From the NCBI RefSeq assembly GCF_935822925.1, contig NZ_CAKXZS010000012.1, positions 1-64,000 of the forward strand: a DNA stretch of 64,000 bases, read 5' to 3'. Position numbers and translations under genes: made by a program. This DNA is from Mesorhizobium ventifaucium. GTDB taxonomy: Bacteria; Pseudomonadota; Alphaproteobacteria; Rhizobiales; Rhizobiaceae. The notes beneath the pieces are model-generated. The model ran no database searches and was not told the origin of the DNA. It saw only the letters and a program-made list of their open reading frames with translations. Of this stretch, positions 1-8,049 are shown in pieces; the stretch's first letter is position 1, and each line of letters opens with the position of its first letter.

Positions 1-31
1 ACCTATGTGTCCAGAATGGACCGTGGAAATT

Positions 32-108
32 TGGCGCGCCCGAAGAGATTCGAACTCCTGACCCCCAGATTCGTAGTCTGGTGCTCTATCCAGCTGAGCT
101 ACGGGCGC
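32..108 (-). tRNA. tRNA-Arg (anticodon ACG)
   Basis: The minus strand folds into a complete 77-nt cloverleaf. The acceptor arms GCGCCCG and CGGGCGC pair and are followed by discriminator G and an encoded CCA. The anticodon stem CCAGA/TCTGG encloses loop CTACGAA, giving anticodon ACG, and the T arm carries GTTCGAATC. It should read CGU and, after A34-to-inosine editing, CGC and CGA codons. No partner RNA gene is adjacent. Confidence 0.97.
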
Positions 109-276
109 GCAACAGGCCATGCTTTGCACGGCCCCGCGATCCGATCCTTAAACGACCGGCCGCGATGTGAGGTGTTCCCTAGCGACTGCATTTCCGAAAA
201 GCAAGCCGATCGGCAAAAGTTTTGTTGTTCGTGCCTTTGTGAGGATCGGACGGGGCGAGGATCGGGCGGGCGAGGA

Positions 277-1764
277 TCAGGCGGGACGGCGCAGGCCGTT
301 GCGGGCCTGGTCGAGCCGGACCGGCTGGTCGGGAATGGTGACCGCGAATGTGGTGCGGCCGCCTCTGCTTTCGACAAGCTCCACCGTGCCGCCATGGGCG
401 CGGATCAGTTCATGGGCGATGGCCAGGCCAAGGCCGGTGCCACCGCTGCGGGCCGAGCCGCGGAACGCCGCGAACAAATTCTCGCGCGCCTTCGGCGGCA
501 GGCCGGGGCCGGTGTCGGTGACGGTGATGCGGCTGACGCTGCCGACGCGCTCGGCCGACACCTCCAGCCGGCGCACCACCGCGCTTTCCGCGTCCGCCGC
601 CATCGCCTGGACGGCGTTGCGGCAAAGATTGGTGAGCACGCGAAAAAGCTGATCGGAATCGGCATCCACCTCGAAAGCCAGATCGACGGCGTTGACGAAT
701 TCTATGCCGCCTTCGGTGTCGAGCAGGCCGTGGACGTCGTCGACCAGCTGGCGCAGCCTGAGCCTGCGGCGCGAGGGCGGCGGCTCCTGGGTGCGGCCAT
801 AGGCGAGCACACCTTCCGAATAGGATACGGCACGATCGAGCGCGCGCAGCAGTTTTGGCGCGAAGGCCTGCACGGTCGGGTCCTTGACCTGGCGCAGGCG
901 GTCCGACATCAGCTGCGCCGACGCCAGGATATTGCGCATGTCATGGTTGATCTTCGACACGGCGAGGCCAAGGTCGGCGAGATGCTTCTGCTCGGAGAGC
1001 ATCTTTTGCAGCCGCTCCTGCATCTGCGAGAGCTCGCGCTCGGCAACGCCGATCTCGTCGGCGCGGGCAGCAGGGCGGATGATCCGCCCGGGGTCGTCGG
1101 GAGCCTCGGAGAAGGCCAGCATCGAGCGCGTCATCGTCCGTATCGGACCGATCATGATCAGGTCTATGGCGGCATAGACCAGCATGGCGGTGAACAGCGA
1201 GATCAGCAGCGAGACGAAGGCGACATTGCGCGAATAGATGAGCATGGCATTGCGCAGGGAGTAGTCGGGCATGATCAGCTCGAATTCCTTGTCGCTGTCG
1301 CCGACCGGCCCGAAAACGCGCAGCATCCGCTCGCCGCCGAAAAGCAGCGTGTCCAAAGCGCCGGTCATGCCCTCGATCAGGCCGACATTGGCAATGTCGA
1401 TATGCTCGTCGACATGCGGCGGCATCTCAGCCACGACCAGAAGCCGCGAGACACCGCCGTCGCGCACGGCGATCGCCTTGGCGCCGATGGCCATCAGCAC
1501 GTCGTTCTGGGCGGCGCGCGACAGCGAGGCGGGCTCTCCCTGCACCAGCACGATCGAGACGGCCGCGGCGGTGCTCAGCCTCTCTTTAAGCCAGCTCAGC
1601 CGGTAGCTGGCGATCCAGGGCAGAAAGATGAGGATCTCGGCCAGGAGCACGAAGACGATGGTGAGCAGCAGGAGCTTTGTCGACAATCCACGCGACAAGG
1701 GCACCCTGCGGGCGGCTGCGGTCGCCCGATCGGTCCTTTCCTCCGCGGATGGGATTTCAGTCAT
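277..1764 (-). CDS. Membrane sensor histidine kinase (orphan)
   Basis: 495 residues. Two membrane segments (about 31-50 and 181-205) flank a periplasmic sensing region of about 130 residues. A HAMP-like linker and a short coiled coil follow. The dimerisation helix carries KINHDMRN, so His274 is the likely phosphorylation site. The C-terminal ATPase domain has an N-box (NLCRNAVQAM, 379-388), a G1 box (DTGPGLP, 417-423) and a G2 box (GGTGLGLAI, 441-449). No response regulator lies beside it, so its partner and signal are unknown. It faces the tRNA and is transcribed away from rpmH. The family is certain; the input is not. Confidence 0.93.
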   Translation of the reverse strand: MTEIPSAEERTDRATAAARRVPLSRGLSTKLLLLTIVFVLLAEILIFLPWIASYRLSWLKERLSTAAAVSIVLVQGEPASLSRAAQNDVLMAIGAKAIAVRDGGVSRLLVVAEMPPHVDEHIDIANVGLIEGMTGALDTLLFGGERMLRVFGPVGDSDKEFELIMPDYSLRNAMLIYSRNVAFVSLLISLFTAMLVYAAIDLIMIGPIRTMTRSMLAFSEAPDDPGRIIRPAARADEIGVAERELSQMQERLQKMLSEQKHLADLGLAVSKINHDMRNILASAQLMSDRLRQVKDPTVQAFAPKLLRALDRAVSYSEGVLAYGRTQEPPPSRRRLRLRQLVDDVHGLLDTEGGIEFVNAVDLAFEVDADSDQLFRVLTNLCRNAVQAMAADAESAVVRRLEVSAERVGSVSRITVTDTGPGLPPKARENLFAAFRGSARSGGTGLGLAIAHELIRAHGGTVELVESRGGRTTFAVTIPDQPVRLDQARNGLRRPA

Positions 1765-2080
1765 GCTGCTTTTTCTTCACGATCACTTGATCAGCCAAGA
1801 TTAGGCCATTGCGGCTTTTTTGCCAATTTCATCCTTCGTCCCAATACTGGGCAAGACCGCCCAGACTTCGGCCATCACTCCCGCGTTGGCCAGAGGCGCT
1901 GGAATGTCGAGGCCGGATATCGGGGCCGGATTGACTTCCAAAACCCTTCTTTCTATAAGCCCGCTCACGCTCGGGCCATTCGTCCCGGCGCGGTTTCGAT
2001 CGCGCCAAAGCCGGCCGGGCAAAGCTCCTGTTACAGAGTGACAGAATCAAGAAGGGCCGCACCCCGCGGTATTAAAACAA
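1765..2080. other. Intergenic region between sensor kinase and rpmH
   Basis: About 316 bases lie between two divergent genes. I see no convincing gene. Short open frames on both strands overlap each other and look like GC-rich chance frames. The recognisable content is the rpmH promoter near 1931-1959 and the start-proximal stretch leading to the rpmH ATG. Confidence 0.6.
1931..1959 (+). promoter_or_regulatory. Sigma70-type promoter for rpmH-rnpA-yidC
   Basis: TTGACT at 1931-1936 and TATAAG at 1954-1959 are separated by exactly 17 bases. This is a near-consensus housekeeping promoter on the coding strand, about 120 bases before the rpmH start, and fits strong constitutive expression. It is a prediction from sequence only. 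Confidence 0.7.
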
Positions 2081-2215
2081 ATGAAGCGTACCTACCAACC
2101 GTCCAAACTCGTCCGCAAACGCCGGCACGGTTTTCGTGCCCGCATGGCCACCAACGGTGGTCGTGGCGTCGTCGCAGCCCGCCGCAACCGCGGCCGCAAG
2201 CGGCTCAGCGCCTGA
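2081..2215 (+). CDS. rpmH: 50S ribosomal protein L34
   Basis: 44 residues, the full length of the family. It starts [20 protein letters not shown] and ends in a typical [11 protein letters not shown] basic tail. It binds 23S rRNA in the large subunit. It stands first in the classic rpmH-rnpA-yidC block and is preceded by a good promoter. Identification is certain. Confidence 0.98.
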   Translation: MKRTYQPSKLVRKRRHGFRARMATNGGRGVVAARRNRGRKRLSA

Positions 2216-2231
2216 ACGGAAGACGAGATCG

Positions 2232-2585
2232 TTGCCCGCAACCGGCAAGCCAGTGGGAGCACATCCCAAGCGGCTTCTGAAGCGCGCGGAATTCCTGGCC
2301 GTCCGGCGTGGCGAAAAGCGGCGCGGGCGGCTTTTTCTCGTCGAGGTTCTAGACCGCAGCGACGCAGAGGCGCCTCGCGTCGGCTACACGGTCACCAAGA
2401 AGGTCGGCAACGCAGTCATCCGCAACCGCATCCGGCGGCGGCTGAGAGAAGCCGTGCGCACGCATGCCGCGGGTGACATGAAGCCAGGCAATGACTATGT
2501 CATCGTCGGGCGCGAAGATGTGCTTGCCATTCCGTTCGGTCAGTTGAAGGCCGAACTCTCACGCCGACTGCGCGGAACACGATAG
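2232..2585 (+). CDS. rnpA: Ribonuclease P protein component
   Basis: 117 residues from a TTG start 16 bases after the rpmH stop. An upstream ATG at 2136 is in frame but lies inside rpmH, so it is unlikely. A GTG at 2253 is a weaker alternative. The protein has the KRLLKRAEF start and the family signature [11 protein letters not shown]. It is the protein subunit that helps the catalytic RNA remove 5' leaders from precursor tRNAs. It sits in one operon with rpmH and yidC. Confidence 0.95.
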   Translation: MPATGKPVGAHPKRLLKRAEFLAVRRGEKRRGRLFLVEVLDRSDAEAPRVGYTVTKKVGNAVIRNRIRRRLREAVRTHAAGDMKPGNDYVIVGREDVLAIPFGQLKAELSRRLRGTR

Positions 2586-2598
2586 GCCAAGGCTTTCG

Positions 2599-4413
2599 AT
2601 GGAAAACAACCGGAACTTCTTCATCACCATCGCGCTGTCGGTGCTGATCCTGTCGCTTTGGCAGTATTTTTACGTGCTGCCGCACAGCGAGGCGCAACGC
2701 GAGGCGGCCCGTATAGAAGAGCAGCGGCTAGCGGAGCAGAAGAAGGCGGCCGAAGCCGCCAGTCCGGGCGGCAGCGAAACGCCGGTGCCGCAGCAAGGCG
2801 CCATTCCTAATGCACCGGGAACCGAAGGCACGACCCCGGCCGGCCGCGAGCAGGCGGTGGCGTCGACGAAGCGCGTCAGGATCGATACGCCAAGCCTGGA
2901 GGGCTCGATCAACCTCACCGGCGCGCGTCTCGACGACCTCAAGCTCAAGCACTACACGCTGACGGTCGACAAGAACTCGCCCGAGATCGAGCTGCTCAAC
3001 CCGGCGGCGCTGCCTACCGGCTACTATGCCGAGATCGGCTTTGTCGGCAGCGACAAGACCGGCACGGTGCCAGGCCCGGAAACCGTATGGACCTTCGACG
3101 GTAATGCGACGCTGACGCCGGCGACCCCGGTCACGCTGAGCTTCACCAACGACAAGGGCCTGACGTTCAAGCGCACCTTCTCCGTCGACAGCGACTACAT
3201 GTTCACGGTCTCGGACACGGTGCAGAATTCGGGTTCGACCGCTGTTACGCTGTCGAACTACGGCCGTGTCACCCGCTTCGACAAGCCTGCCGTTGCCAGC
3301 ATCTATGTGCTGCATGAGGGGCTGATCGGCGTCTCCGGCACGGAGGGCCTGCAGGAACACACATATTCGTCGGTCGAGGAGGACAAGCAATACACGCCGA
3401 GCAAGTCGACCGATGGCTGGCTGGGTATCACCGACAAATATTGGGCGGTGACGCTGGTGCCGACCGAGAAGCAGCCGTTCCAGCCGCGTTACGCCTATTT
3501 CGAGGATGGCCGCCCCCGCTACCAGGCCGACTTCCTCACCGACCCGATCACCGTTGATGCCGGCCAGTCGGCAACGGTAGAGACGGAGATCTTCGCCGGC
3601 GCCAAGGAAGTCGCCAAGGTCAACGCCTATGCGGAAGACCGCAACATCAGGCTGTTCGATCGTTTGATCGACTGGGGATGGTTCATCTGGATCACCAAGC
3701 CGATGTTCTATCTGATCGACACGATGTACAAATTCTTCGGCAATTTCGGCCTGGCCATCCTGGCCACCACCGTCGTCGTCAAGGCCGTCTTCTATCCGCT
3801 CGCCAACAAGTCCTACGCGTCGATGGCGAACATGAAGAAGGTGCAGCCCAAGATGCTCGAGATCCGCGAGAAATACGCGGACGACAAGATGAAGCAGCAA
3901 CAGGCGATGATGGAGCTCTACAAGACCGAGAAGATCAATCCGCTCGCCGGCTGCTGGCCGGTGGCGCTGCAGATCCCGGTCTTCTTTGCGCTCTACAAGG
4001 TGCTCTACATCACCATCGAGATGCGGCACGCACCGTTCTTCGGGTGGATTCAGGATCTGGCGGCGCCTGATCCGACCTCGATCTTCAACCTGTTCGGCCT
4101 CATTCCGATCGCTTTGCCGGATATGTTGATGATCGGCGTTTGGCCGCTGATCATGGGCCTGACCATGTTCCTGCAGATGCGCATGAACCCGACGCCGCCG
4201 GACCCGACGCAGGCCATGATCTTCACCTGGATGCCGGTGGTCTTCACGTTCATGATGGCCGGTTTTCCGGCCGGCCTCGTCATCTACTGGGCCTGGAACA
4301 ATTTGCTTTCGATCATCCAGCAAGGCGTGATCATGAAGCGGCAGGGCGCCAAGATCGAATTGTGGGACAATCTGGTCGCGCTGTTCCGGAAGAAACCGTC
4401 GCCGGCGGAATAG
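2599..4413 (+). CDS. yidC: Membrane protein insertase YidC
   Basis: 604 residues, the usual length for Gram-negative YidC. An N-terminal anchor (about 7-25) is followed by a Pro/Glu-rich linker, a large periplasmic beta domain (about 90-350) and the conserved membrane core from about residue 375. The positive residue of the hydrophilic groove appears as Lys395 in VVVKAVFYPL, where E. coli has Arg; substitution by Lys is plausible in this lineage. The cytoplasmic coiled hairpin (EIREKYADDKMKQQQAMM) and the NPLAGCWP motif are present. It inserts and folds inner-membrane proteins with or without SecYEG. It starts 13 bases after rnpA. Confidence 0.97.
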   Translation: MENNRNFFITIALSVLILSLWQYFYVLPHSEAQREAARIEEQRLAEQKKAAEAASPGGSETPVPQQGAIPNAPGTEGTTPAGREQAVASTKRVRIDTPSLEGSINLTGARLDDLKLKHYTLTVDKNSPEIELLNPAALPTGYYAEIGFVGSDKTGTVPGPETVWTFDGNATLTPATPVTLSFTNDKGLTFKRTFSVDSDYMFTVSDTVQNSGSTAVTLSNYGRVTRFDKPAVASIYVLHEGLIGVSGTEGLQEHTYSSVEEDKQYTPSKSTDGWLGITDKYWAVTLVPTEKQPFQPRYAYFEDGRPRYQADFLTDPITVDAGQSATVETEIFAGAKEVAKVNAYAEDRNIRLFDRLIDWGWFIWITKPMFYLIDTMYKFFGNFGLAILATTVVVKAVFYPLANKSYASMANMKKVQPKMLEIREKYADDKMKQQQAMMELYKTEKINPLAGCWPVALQIPVFFALYKVLYITIEMRHAPFFGWIQDLAAPDPTSIFNLFGLIPIALPDMLMIGVWPLIMGLTMFLQMRMNPTPPDPTQAMIFTWMPVVFTFMMAGFPAGLVIYWAWNNLLSIIQQGVIMKRQGAKIELWDNLVALFRKKPSPAE

Positions 4414-4449
4414 ACGGAGCCCCTTTCCGCCGAATCCAGGAAGCCCTGG

Positions 4450-4471
4450 CGCGGCGGTAGACGCCGCCGCG
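4450..4471 (+). terminator. GC-rich hairpin after yidC
   Basis: CGCGGCGG at 4450-4457 pairs perfectly with CCGCCGCG at 4464-4471 around a 6-base loop, 37 bases after the yidC stop. No T-run follows, so it may be a weak terminator or an RNA 3'-end stabiliser rather than a classic intrinsic terminator. Confidence 0.4.
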
Positions 4472-4605
4472 ACCTATAAGCTCCGCTGTCGTTTCAGGAG
4501 CGCTCCCGTCGATGAACAGGTAAGGATGGTCCGCTGCGCACGCGGTTGGTGCTGCCGGGCGGATCGCGCTATTTTGGCCTGTTATTTCGTCGCTGGAGCC
4601 AGACC

Positions 4606-5244
4606 ATGATCGGACCCAACCCCAACATCAAGCACCCGATCCCGATGCATGCCCGCGTCGGCTTCCTGAAGGGGCTGGTCACGGCACCGAACATCGAGAT
4701 CGGCGATTTCACCTATTATGACGATCCGGAGGGGCCGGACAAATTCGCCGAGCGATGCGTGCTGCATCACTACCCATTCATCGGCGACCGGCTGATCATC
4801 GGCAAGTTCTGCGCCATCGCCGAGGGCGCGCGCTTCATCATGAACGGCGCCAATCATGCCATGTCCGGCTTTTCGACCTATCCGTTCAACATCTTCGGTC
4901 ATAGCTGGGAAGAGGGTTTCGATCCGGCGACCTGGTCGAGAGAATTGCGCGGCGACACAGTGATCGGCAGTGATGTATGGATCGGCATGGAAGCGGCGAT
5001 CCTGCCCGGCGTGGCGATCGGCCACGGCGCCATCGTTGCGGCAAAATCGGTGGTGACGCATGATGTGGCGCCCTATGCGATCGTTGCCGGCAATGCGGCC
5101 AAGGTGGTGAAGATGCGTTTCGACGACAGGACCATCCGGCGGCTTTTGGCAGCGGCGTGGTGGGATTGGCCGGTGGAAAAGATCAGCCGCAACCTCAATG
5201 CCATTCGTGGCGCCGATATTTCTGTTCTGGAGGCAGCGGTTTGA
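4606..5244 (+). CDS. Xenobiotic-type acetyltransferase (left-handed beta-helix, Vat/CatB family)
   Basis: 212 residues from the ATG at 4606, which follows a weak GGAG. The frame extends upstream but without family similarity. Hexapeptide-repeat features include [13 protein letters not shown], the NGANHAM segment with the likely catalytic His, and [28 protein letters not shown]. Ending in [17 protein letters not shown] is typical of CatB-like chloramphenicol/streptogramin acetyltransferases. The real substrate is unknown, and many such proteins are not resistance enzymes. Its stop codon overlaps the TTG start of the EngB gene (TTGA), so the two are translationally coupled. Confidence 0.85.
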   Translation: MIGPNPNIKHPIPMHARVGFLKGLVTAPNIEIGDFTYYDDPEGPDKFAERCVLHHYPFIGDRLIIGKFCAIAEGARFIMNGANHAMSGFSTYPFNIFGHSWEEGFDPATWSRELRGDTVIGSDVWIGMEAAILPGVAIGHGAIVAAKSVVTHDVAPYAIVAGNAAKVVKMRFDDRTIRRLLAAAWWDWPVEKISRNLNAIRGADISVLEAAV

Positions 5245-5900
5245 ACGCGTTGAACAAGTCCGTGATCGGCATCGAGCTGTTCACGCGGCCGTGGATCTTC
5301 ATCCGCGGCGTGCCGGCGATGAAGTTCCTGCCGCCGGAAGGACCGCCGGAGATCGCCTTTGCCGGCCGCTCGAATGTCGGCAAATCGTCGCTGATCAACG
5401 CGCTGGTCAATCAGAAGGGACTGGCGCGCACGTCCAATACGCCGGGGCGGACGCAGGAACTCAACTATTTCGTTCCGGGCGGGTTTTCCGGCGAAGGCGC
5501 CGACCTGCCGCCGATGGCGCTGGTCGACATGCCGGGCTACGGCTACGCCACCGCGCCCAAGGAAAAGGTCGACGACTGGACGAAACTCGTCTTCGACTAT
5601 CTCAAGGGCCGCGTCACACTGAAGCGCGTCTACGTGCTGATCGACGCCCGCCATGGCATCAAGGCCAAGGATGACGAAGTGCTGTCGCTGCTCGACAAGG
5701 CGGCGGTGTCCTATCAAATCGTGCTGACCAAGACCGACAAGATCAAGGCGGCCAGCGTGCAGCGATTGATCGAAGAGACACTGCAGAAGATCAAGAAGCG
5801 GCCGGCTGCGTTTCCGTTCGTTCTCGCCACGTCTTCGGAAAAGAGCGAGGGCCTCGAGGACTTGCGCACGGCGATCGTGCTGGCGGCCAATGGCGGCTAA
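5241..5900 (+). CDS. yihA: Ribosome biogenesis GTPase EngB/YsxC
   Basis: 219 residues from the TTG at 5241, placed after GGAGGCAGCGG and overlapping the preceding stop. The GTPase motifs are in order: G1 GRSNVGKSS, the switch region [10 protein letters not shown]3 DMPGYGY and G4 TKTDK. It belongs to the TrmE-Era-EngA-EngB-Septin class and is needed for large-subunit assembly. In related rhizobia it usually sits between yidC and argB; here argB lies about 8 kb downstream behind accessory genes. Confidence 0.95.
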   Translation: MNALNKSVIGIELFTRPWIFIRGVPAMKFLPPEGPPEIAFAGRSNVGKSSLINALVNQKGLARTSNTPGRTQELNYFVPGGFSGEGADLPPMALVDMPGYGYATAPKEKVDDWTKLVFDYLKGRVTLKRVYVLIDARHGIKAKDDEVLSLLDKAAVSYQIVLTKTDKIKAASVQRLIEETLQKIKKRPAAFPFVLATSSEKSEGLEDLRTAIVLAANGG

Positions 5901-5901
5901 A

Positions 5902-5966
5902 CGCGTCGCGCAAAAAAGTGCAGCGGTTTTGCGAACATGCATTGCAAACCGGTCAAACGCGACGCG
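5902..5966. repeat. Palindromic intergenic repeat (family C, copy 1)
   Basis: CGCGTCGCG at 5902-5910 is repeated inverted as CGCGACGCG at 5958-5966. The inner part (GCAGCGGTTTTGCG on this strand) resembles, inverted, the GCAAAACCGCTGCGC core of two other copies near 22.8 kb and 33.8 kb. It lies between two convergent genes and could act as a bidirectional 3'-end structure. Confidence 0.65.
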
Positions 5967-5968
5967 CT

Positions 5969-6688
5969 TTAGGACTTTGCCTCCAGCGCAATCGTTTGGG
6001 TGCTTTCTTCCGTGGCAAGCCTTTCGGTGCCGTAAGCCTTCAGGAACATGCCGACGCCCGACCTGACGATGTGGTCGATTTCATCCTGGCTTGGCGCCTT
6101 GGTGCGGTAGGCGAATATGCACTGACGGAAAAGACCCGCCAGGCACAGTTCGGTGAACTGATAGGCGGCAAGATCGACATCATCGATCTTGAGCAGGCCG
6201 CGCTCGATGGCGGCATTGAGAAAAGCAACGACCTTGTCGTGACCGCGTTTCGGGCCGCGTTCGTAAAAACGCGCGCCAAGTTCGGGCATCCTGTCGGACG
6301 CGCCGATTACGGTGCGCTGCGCCTGGACGACCTTGGCCGAGGTGATCTTGAGGGACAGCACCTTGCCGAACTTCACCAGCGTCTCGCGAAGGTCGTCGGC
6401 GCGGTCGAGCATATCGTACATGTTCTTGAAGATCGTGCCGCGCTCTTCCTCGATCAGCGCCTCGAACAGCTCTTCCTTGTTGGCGAAGTAGACATAGATC
6501 GTGCCCTTGGAAACGCCGGCCTCGCGGGTGATGTCATTCATCGACGCCGCTTCGAAGCCCTTGTCGATGAAGACACGACGCGCGCCCTCGATGATCTGGC
6601 TGCGCTTGACCGGGTCCTGTCCCGCCGCCGGGCGGCCGCGACGCAGGCCATCCAGCAGATCGCACTGGTCCTTGTCGGGCTCGGTCAT
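5969..6688 (-). CDS. TetR/AcrR-family repressor of the adjacent efflux pump
   Basis: 239 residues. The N-terminal helix-turn-helix is clear: ARRVFIDKGFEAASMNDITREAGVSKGTIYVYF and the following acidic KEELFEALI, roughly residues 35-80. The C-terminal half is a TetR ligand-binding domain of AcrR type. It is transcribed divergently from the EmrA/EmrB-like genes. Two matching palindromes lie in the 158 bases between the start codons, so it very probably represses both itself and the pump. The inducer is unknown. Confidence 0.93.
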   Translation of the reverse strand: MTEPDKDQCDLLDGLRRGRPAAGQDPVKRSQIIEGARRVFIDKGFEAASMNDITREAGVSKGTIYVYFANKEELFEALIEEERGTIFKNMYDMLDRADDLRETLVKFGKVLSLKITSAKVVQAQRTVIGASDRMPELGARFYERGPKRGHDKVVAFLNAAIERGLLKIDDVDLAAYQFTELCLAGLFRQCIFAYRTKAPSQDEIDHIVRSGVGMFLKAYGTERLATEESTQTIALEAKS

Positions 6689-6709
6689 AACGTCACACCT
6701 CGTAAAAAG

Positions 6710-6727
6710 TCGAACCGATCGGTTCGA
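6710..6727. promoter_or_regulatory. TetR operator 1
   Basis: TCGAACCGATCGGTTCGA is a perfect 18-base palindrome, 22 bases before the start of the TetR gene. Its core GAACCG-N2-CGGTTC is shared with the second site. Confidence 0.85.
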
Positions 6728-6772
6728 TCGTCCTTGATATGGCCCTCTCTCCGCGCTAAGTCAACATAAGCA

Positions 6773-6790
6773 TCGAACCGAACGGTTCAG
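6773..6790. promoter_or_regulatory. TetR operator 2
   Basis: TCGAACCGAACGGTTCAG repeats the GAACCG-N2-CGGTTC core of operator 1, centre to centre 63 bases away. It sits on the pump side of the divergent region, about 60 bases before the adaptor-gene start. Confidence 0.82.
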
Positions 6791-6846
6791 TCTGACCGAT
6801 TTCCCGAGAGATGCCCAGTTTCCAGCGCGATGCCAAGAGAGATGCC

Positions 6847-8028
6847 ATGTCCTCGAACGCGACCCCCACCGCCGAAGTCCGCCCCTTCCCCAACGCCAAG
6901 GTCGCGCCGGCAGCCGAAGTGCCGAACGCACCGACTGAGCCCGCAATAAGTCCTCCGGCCGAGGCGCCGGCCAAAAAGAAACGCTCGGCACGCTCCTTTC
7001 TGTTGCCGATCATTGCGCTTGGCTTGCTGGGCGCTGGCGCCTGGTATGGCTACGATTACTGGACCGACGGGCGTTTCATGATCTCCACCGACGACGCCTA
7101 TGTCCAGGCCGACATGGCGTTCATTTCACCGAAAATTTCCGGCTATGTCGATCAGGTCAAGGTGACCGAGAACCAGCAGGTCAAGGCCGGCGACCCGTTG
7201 CTGGTCGTCGACAATGGCGACTACAAAATAGCGGTCGCCCAGGCCGAGGCGCAGATCGCCACCTTGAGCAAGACGCTTGACCGGATCGACGCCCAGACCG
7301 AGGCGGCGCGCGCATCGCTTGAGCAGGCGCAGGCGCAGAAGACCGCCGACCAGGCCGCCGCCGCCAATGCGGCGCGTGTCCAAGCGCGCGCCGCCCAATT
7401 GCTCAAGACACATGTCGGCACCCAGGCCCAACTGGACGATGCCCAGACCGCGGTCGAGCAGGCCAATGCCGCCCTTGTCGGTGCCGACGCCCAGATCGCG
7501 GCGGCTGAGGCCAATATCGGTGTGCTTCAGGCGCAGCGCGCGGAGACGGCAAGCACGCTGGCGTCGCTGCAGCTTGGCAGGGACAAGGCCGCGCGGGACC
7601 TGTCCTTCACCGTGCTGCGCGCCCCCTATGACGGTGTCGTCGGCAACCGCTCGGTCGAGCAGGGCGACCTGATCAGCCCGGGACAGAAGCTCGCGGTCAT
7701 CGTGCCGATGGACAAGCTCTATATCGTCGCCAATTTCAAGGAGACCCAGCTTGCCCGGCTGGTGCCTGGTGAAAAGGTCAGGATTTCGGTCGACGCGATC
7801 GACGGCCAGGATTTCGAAGGCACCGTCTCGTCGCTGGCGCCGGCATCCGGCGCGGTGTTCTCGCTGCTGCCGCCGGAAAACGCCACCGGCAACTTCACCA
7901 AGGTCGTGCAGCGCGTCCCGGTTCGCATCGACGTGCCGGCGGATGTGCTGAAGACAGGCAAGCTGCGCGCCGGCCTCAGCGTCGTCGTCGCCATCGACAG
8001 CCGCACCGCACCTTCGGCATCGAAATAA
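6847..8028 (+). CDS. HlyD/EmrA-family periplasmic adaptor of multidrug efflux
   Basis: 393 residues from the ATG at 6847, which has AGAGAG five bases upstream. An ATG at 6811 is in frame, but its purine run abuts the codon. There is a Pro/Ala-rich cytoplasmic start, one membrane anchor (about 51-67), and a split biotinyl-lipoyl domain (DDAYVQADMAFISPKISGYV and FTVLRAPYDGVVGNRSV) around a long Ala/Gln-rich coiled-coil hairpin. A beta-barrel part with FKETQLARL follows. It bridges the inner-membrane pump encoded next to an outer-membrane channel, which is not in the window. Confidence 0.93.
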   Translation: MSSNATPTAEVRPFPNAKVAPAAEVPNAPTEPAISPPAEAPAKKKRSARSFLLPIIALGLLGAGAWYGYDYWTDGRFMISTDDAYVQADMAFISPKISGYVDQVKVTENQQVKAGDPLLVVDNGDYKIAVAQAEAQIATLSKTLDRIDAQTEAARASLEQAQAQKTADQAAAANAARVQARAAQLLKTHVGTQAQLDDAQTAVEQANAALVGADAQIAAAEANIGVLQAQRAETASTLASLQLGRDKAARDLSFTVLRAPYDGVVGNRSVEQGDLISPGQKLAVIVPMDKLYIVANFKETQLARLVPGEKVRISVDAIDGQDFEGTVSSLAPASGAVFSLLPPENATGNFTKVVQRVPVRIDVPADVLKTGKLRAGLSVVVAIDSRTAPSASK

Positions 8029-8049
8029 GCAGGCGCCTGGAGCAACGTC

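Noticed and set aside
7..2280. A 757-codon plus-strand open frame
   Set aside because: It lies antisense to a clear histidine kinase and runs through the tRNA and across rpmH in another frame. The translation is low-complexity Arg/Gly/Ala/Asp and matches no family.
2728..4323. A 531-codon minus-strand open frame
   Set aside because: Fully antisense to yidC and without recognisable domains.
4606..5244. Calling the acyltransferase an antibiotic resistance gene
   Set aside because: The hexapeptide fold alone does not show drug specificity, and the gene is embedded in a housekeeping locus.
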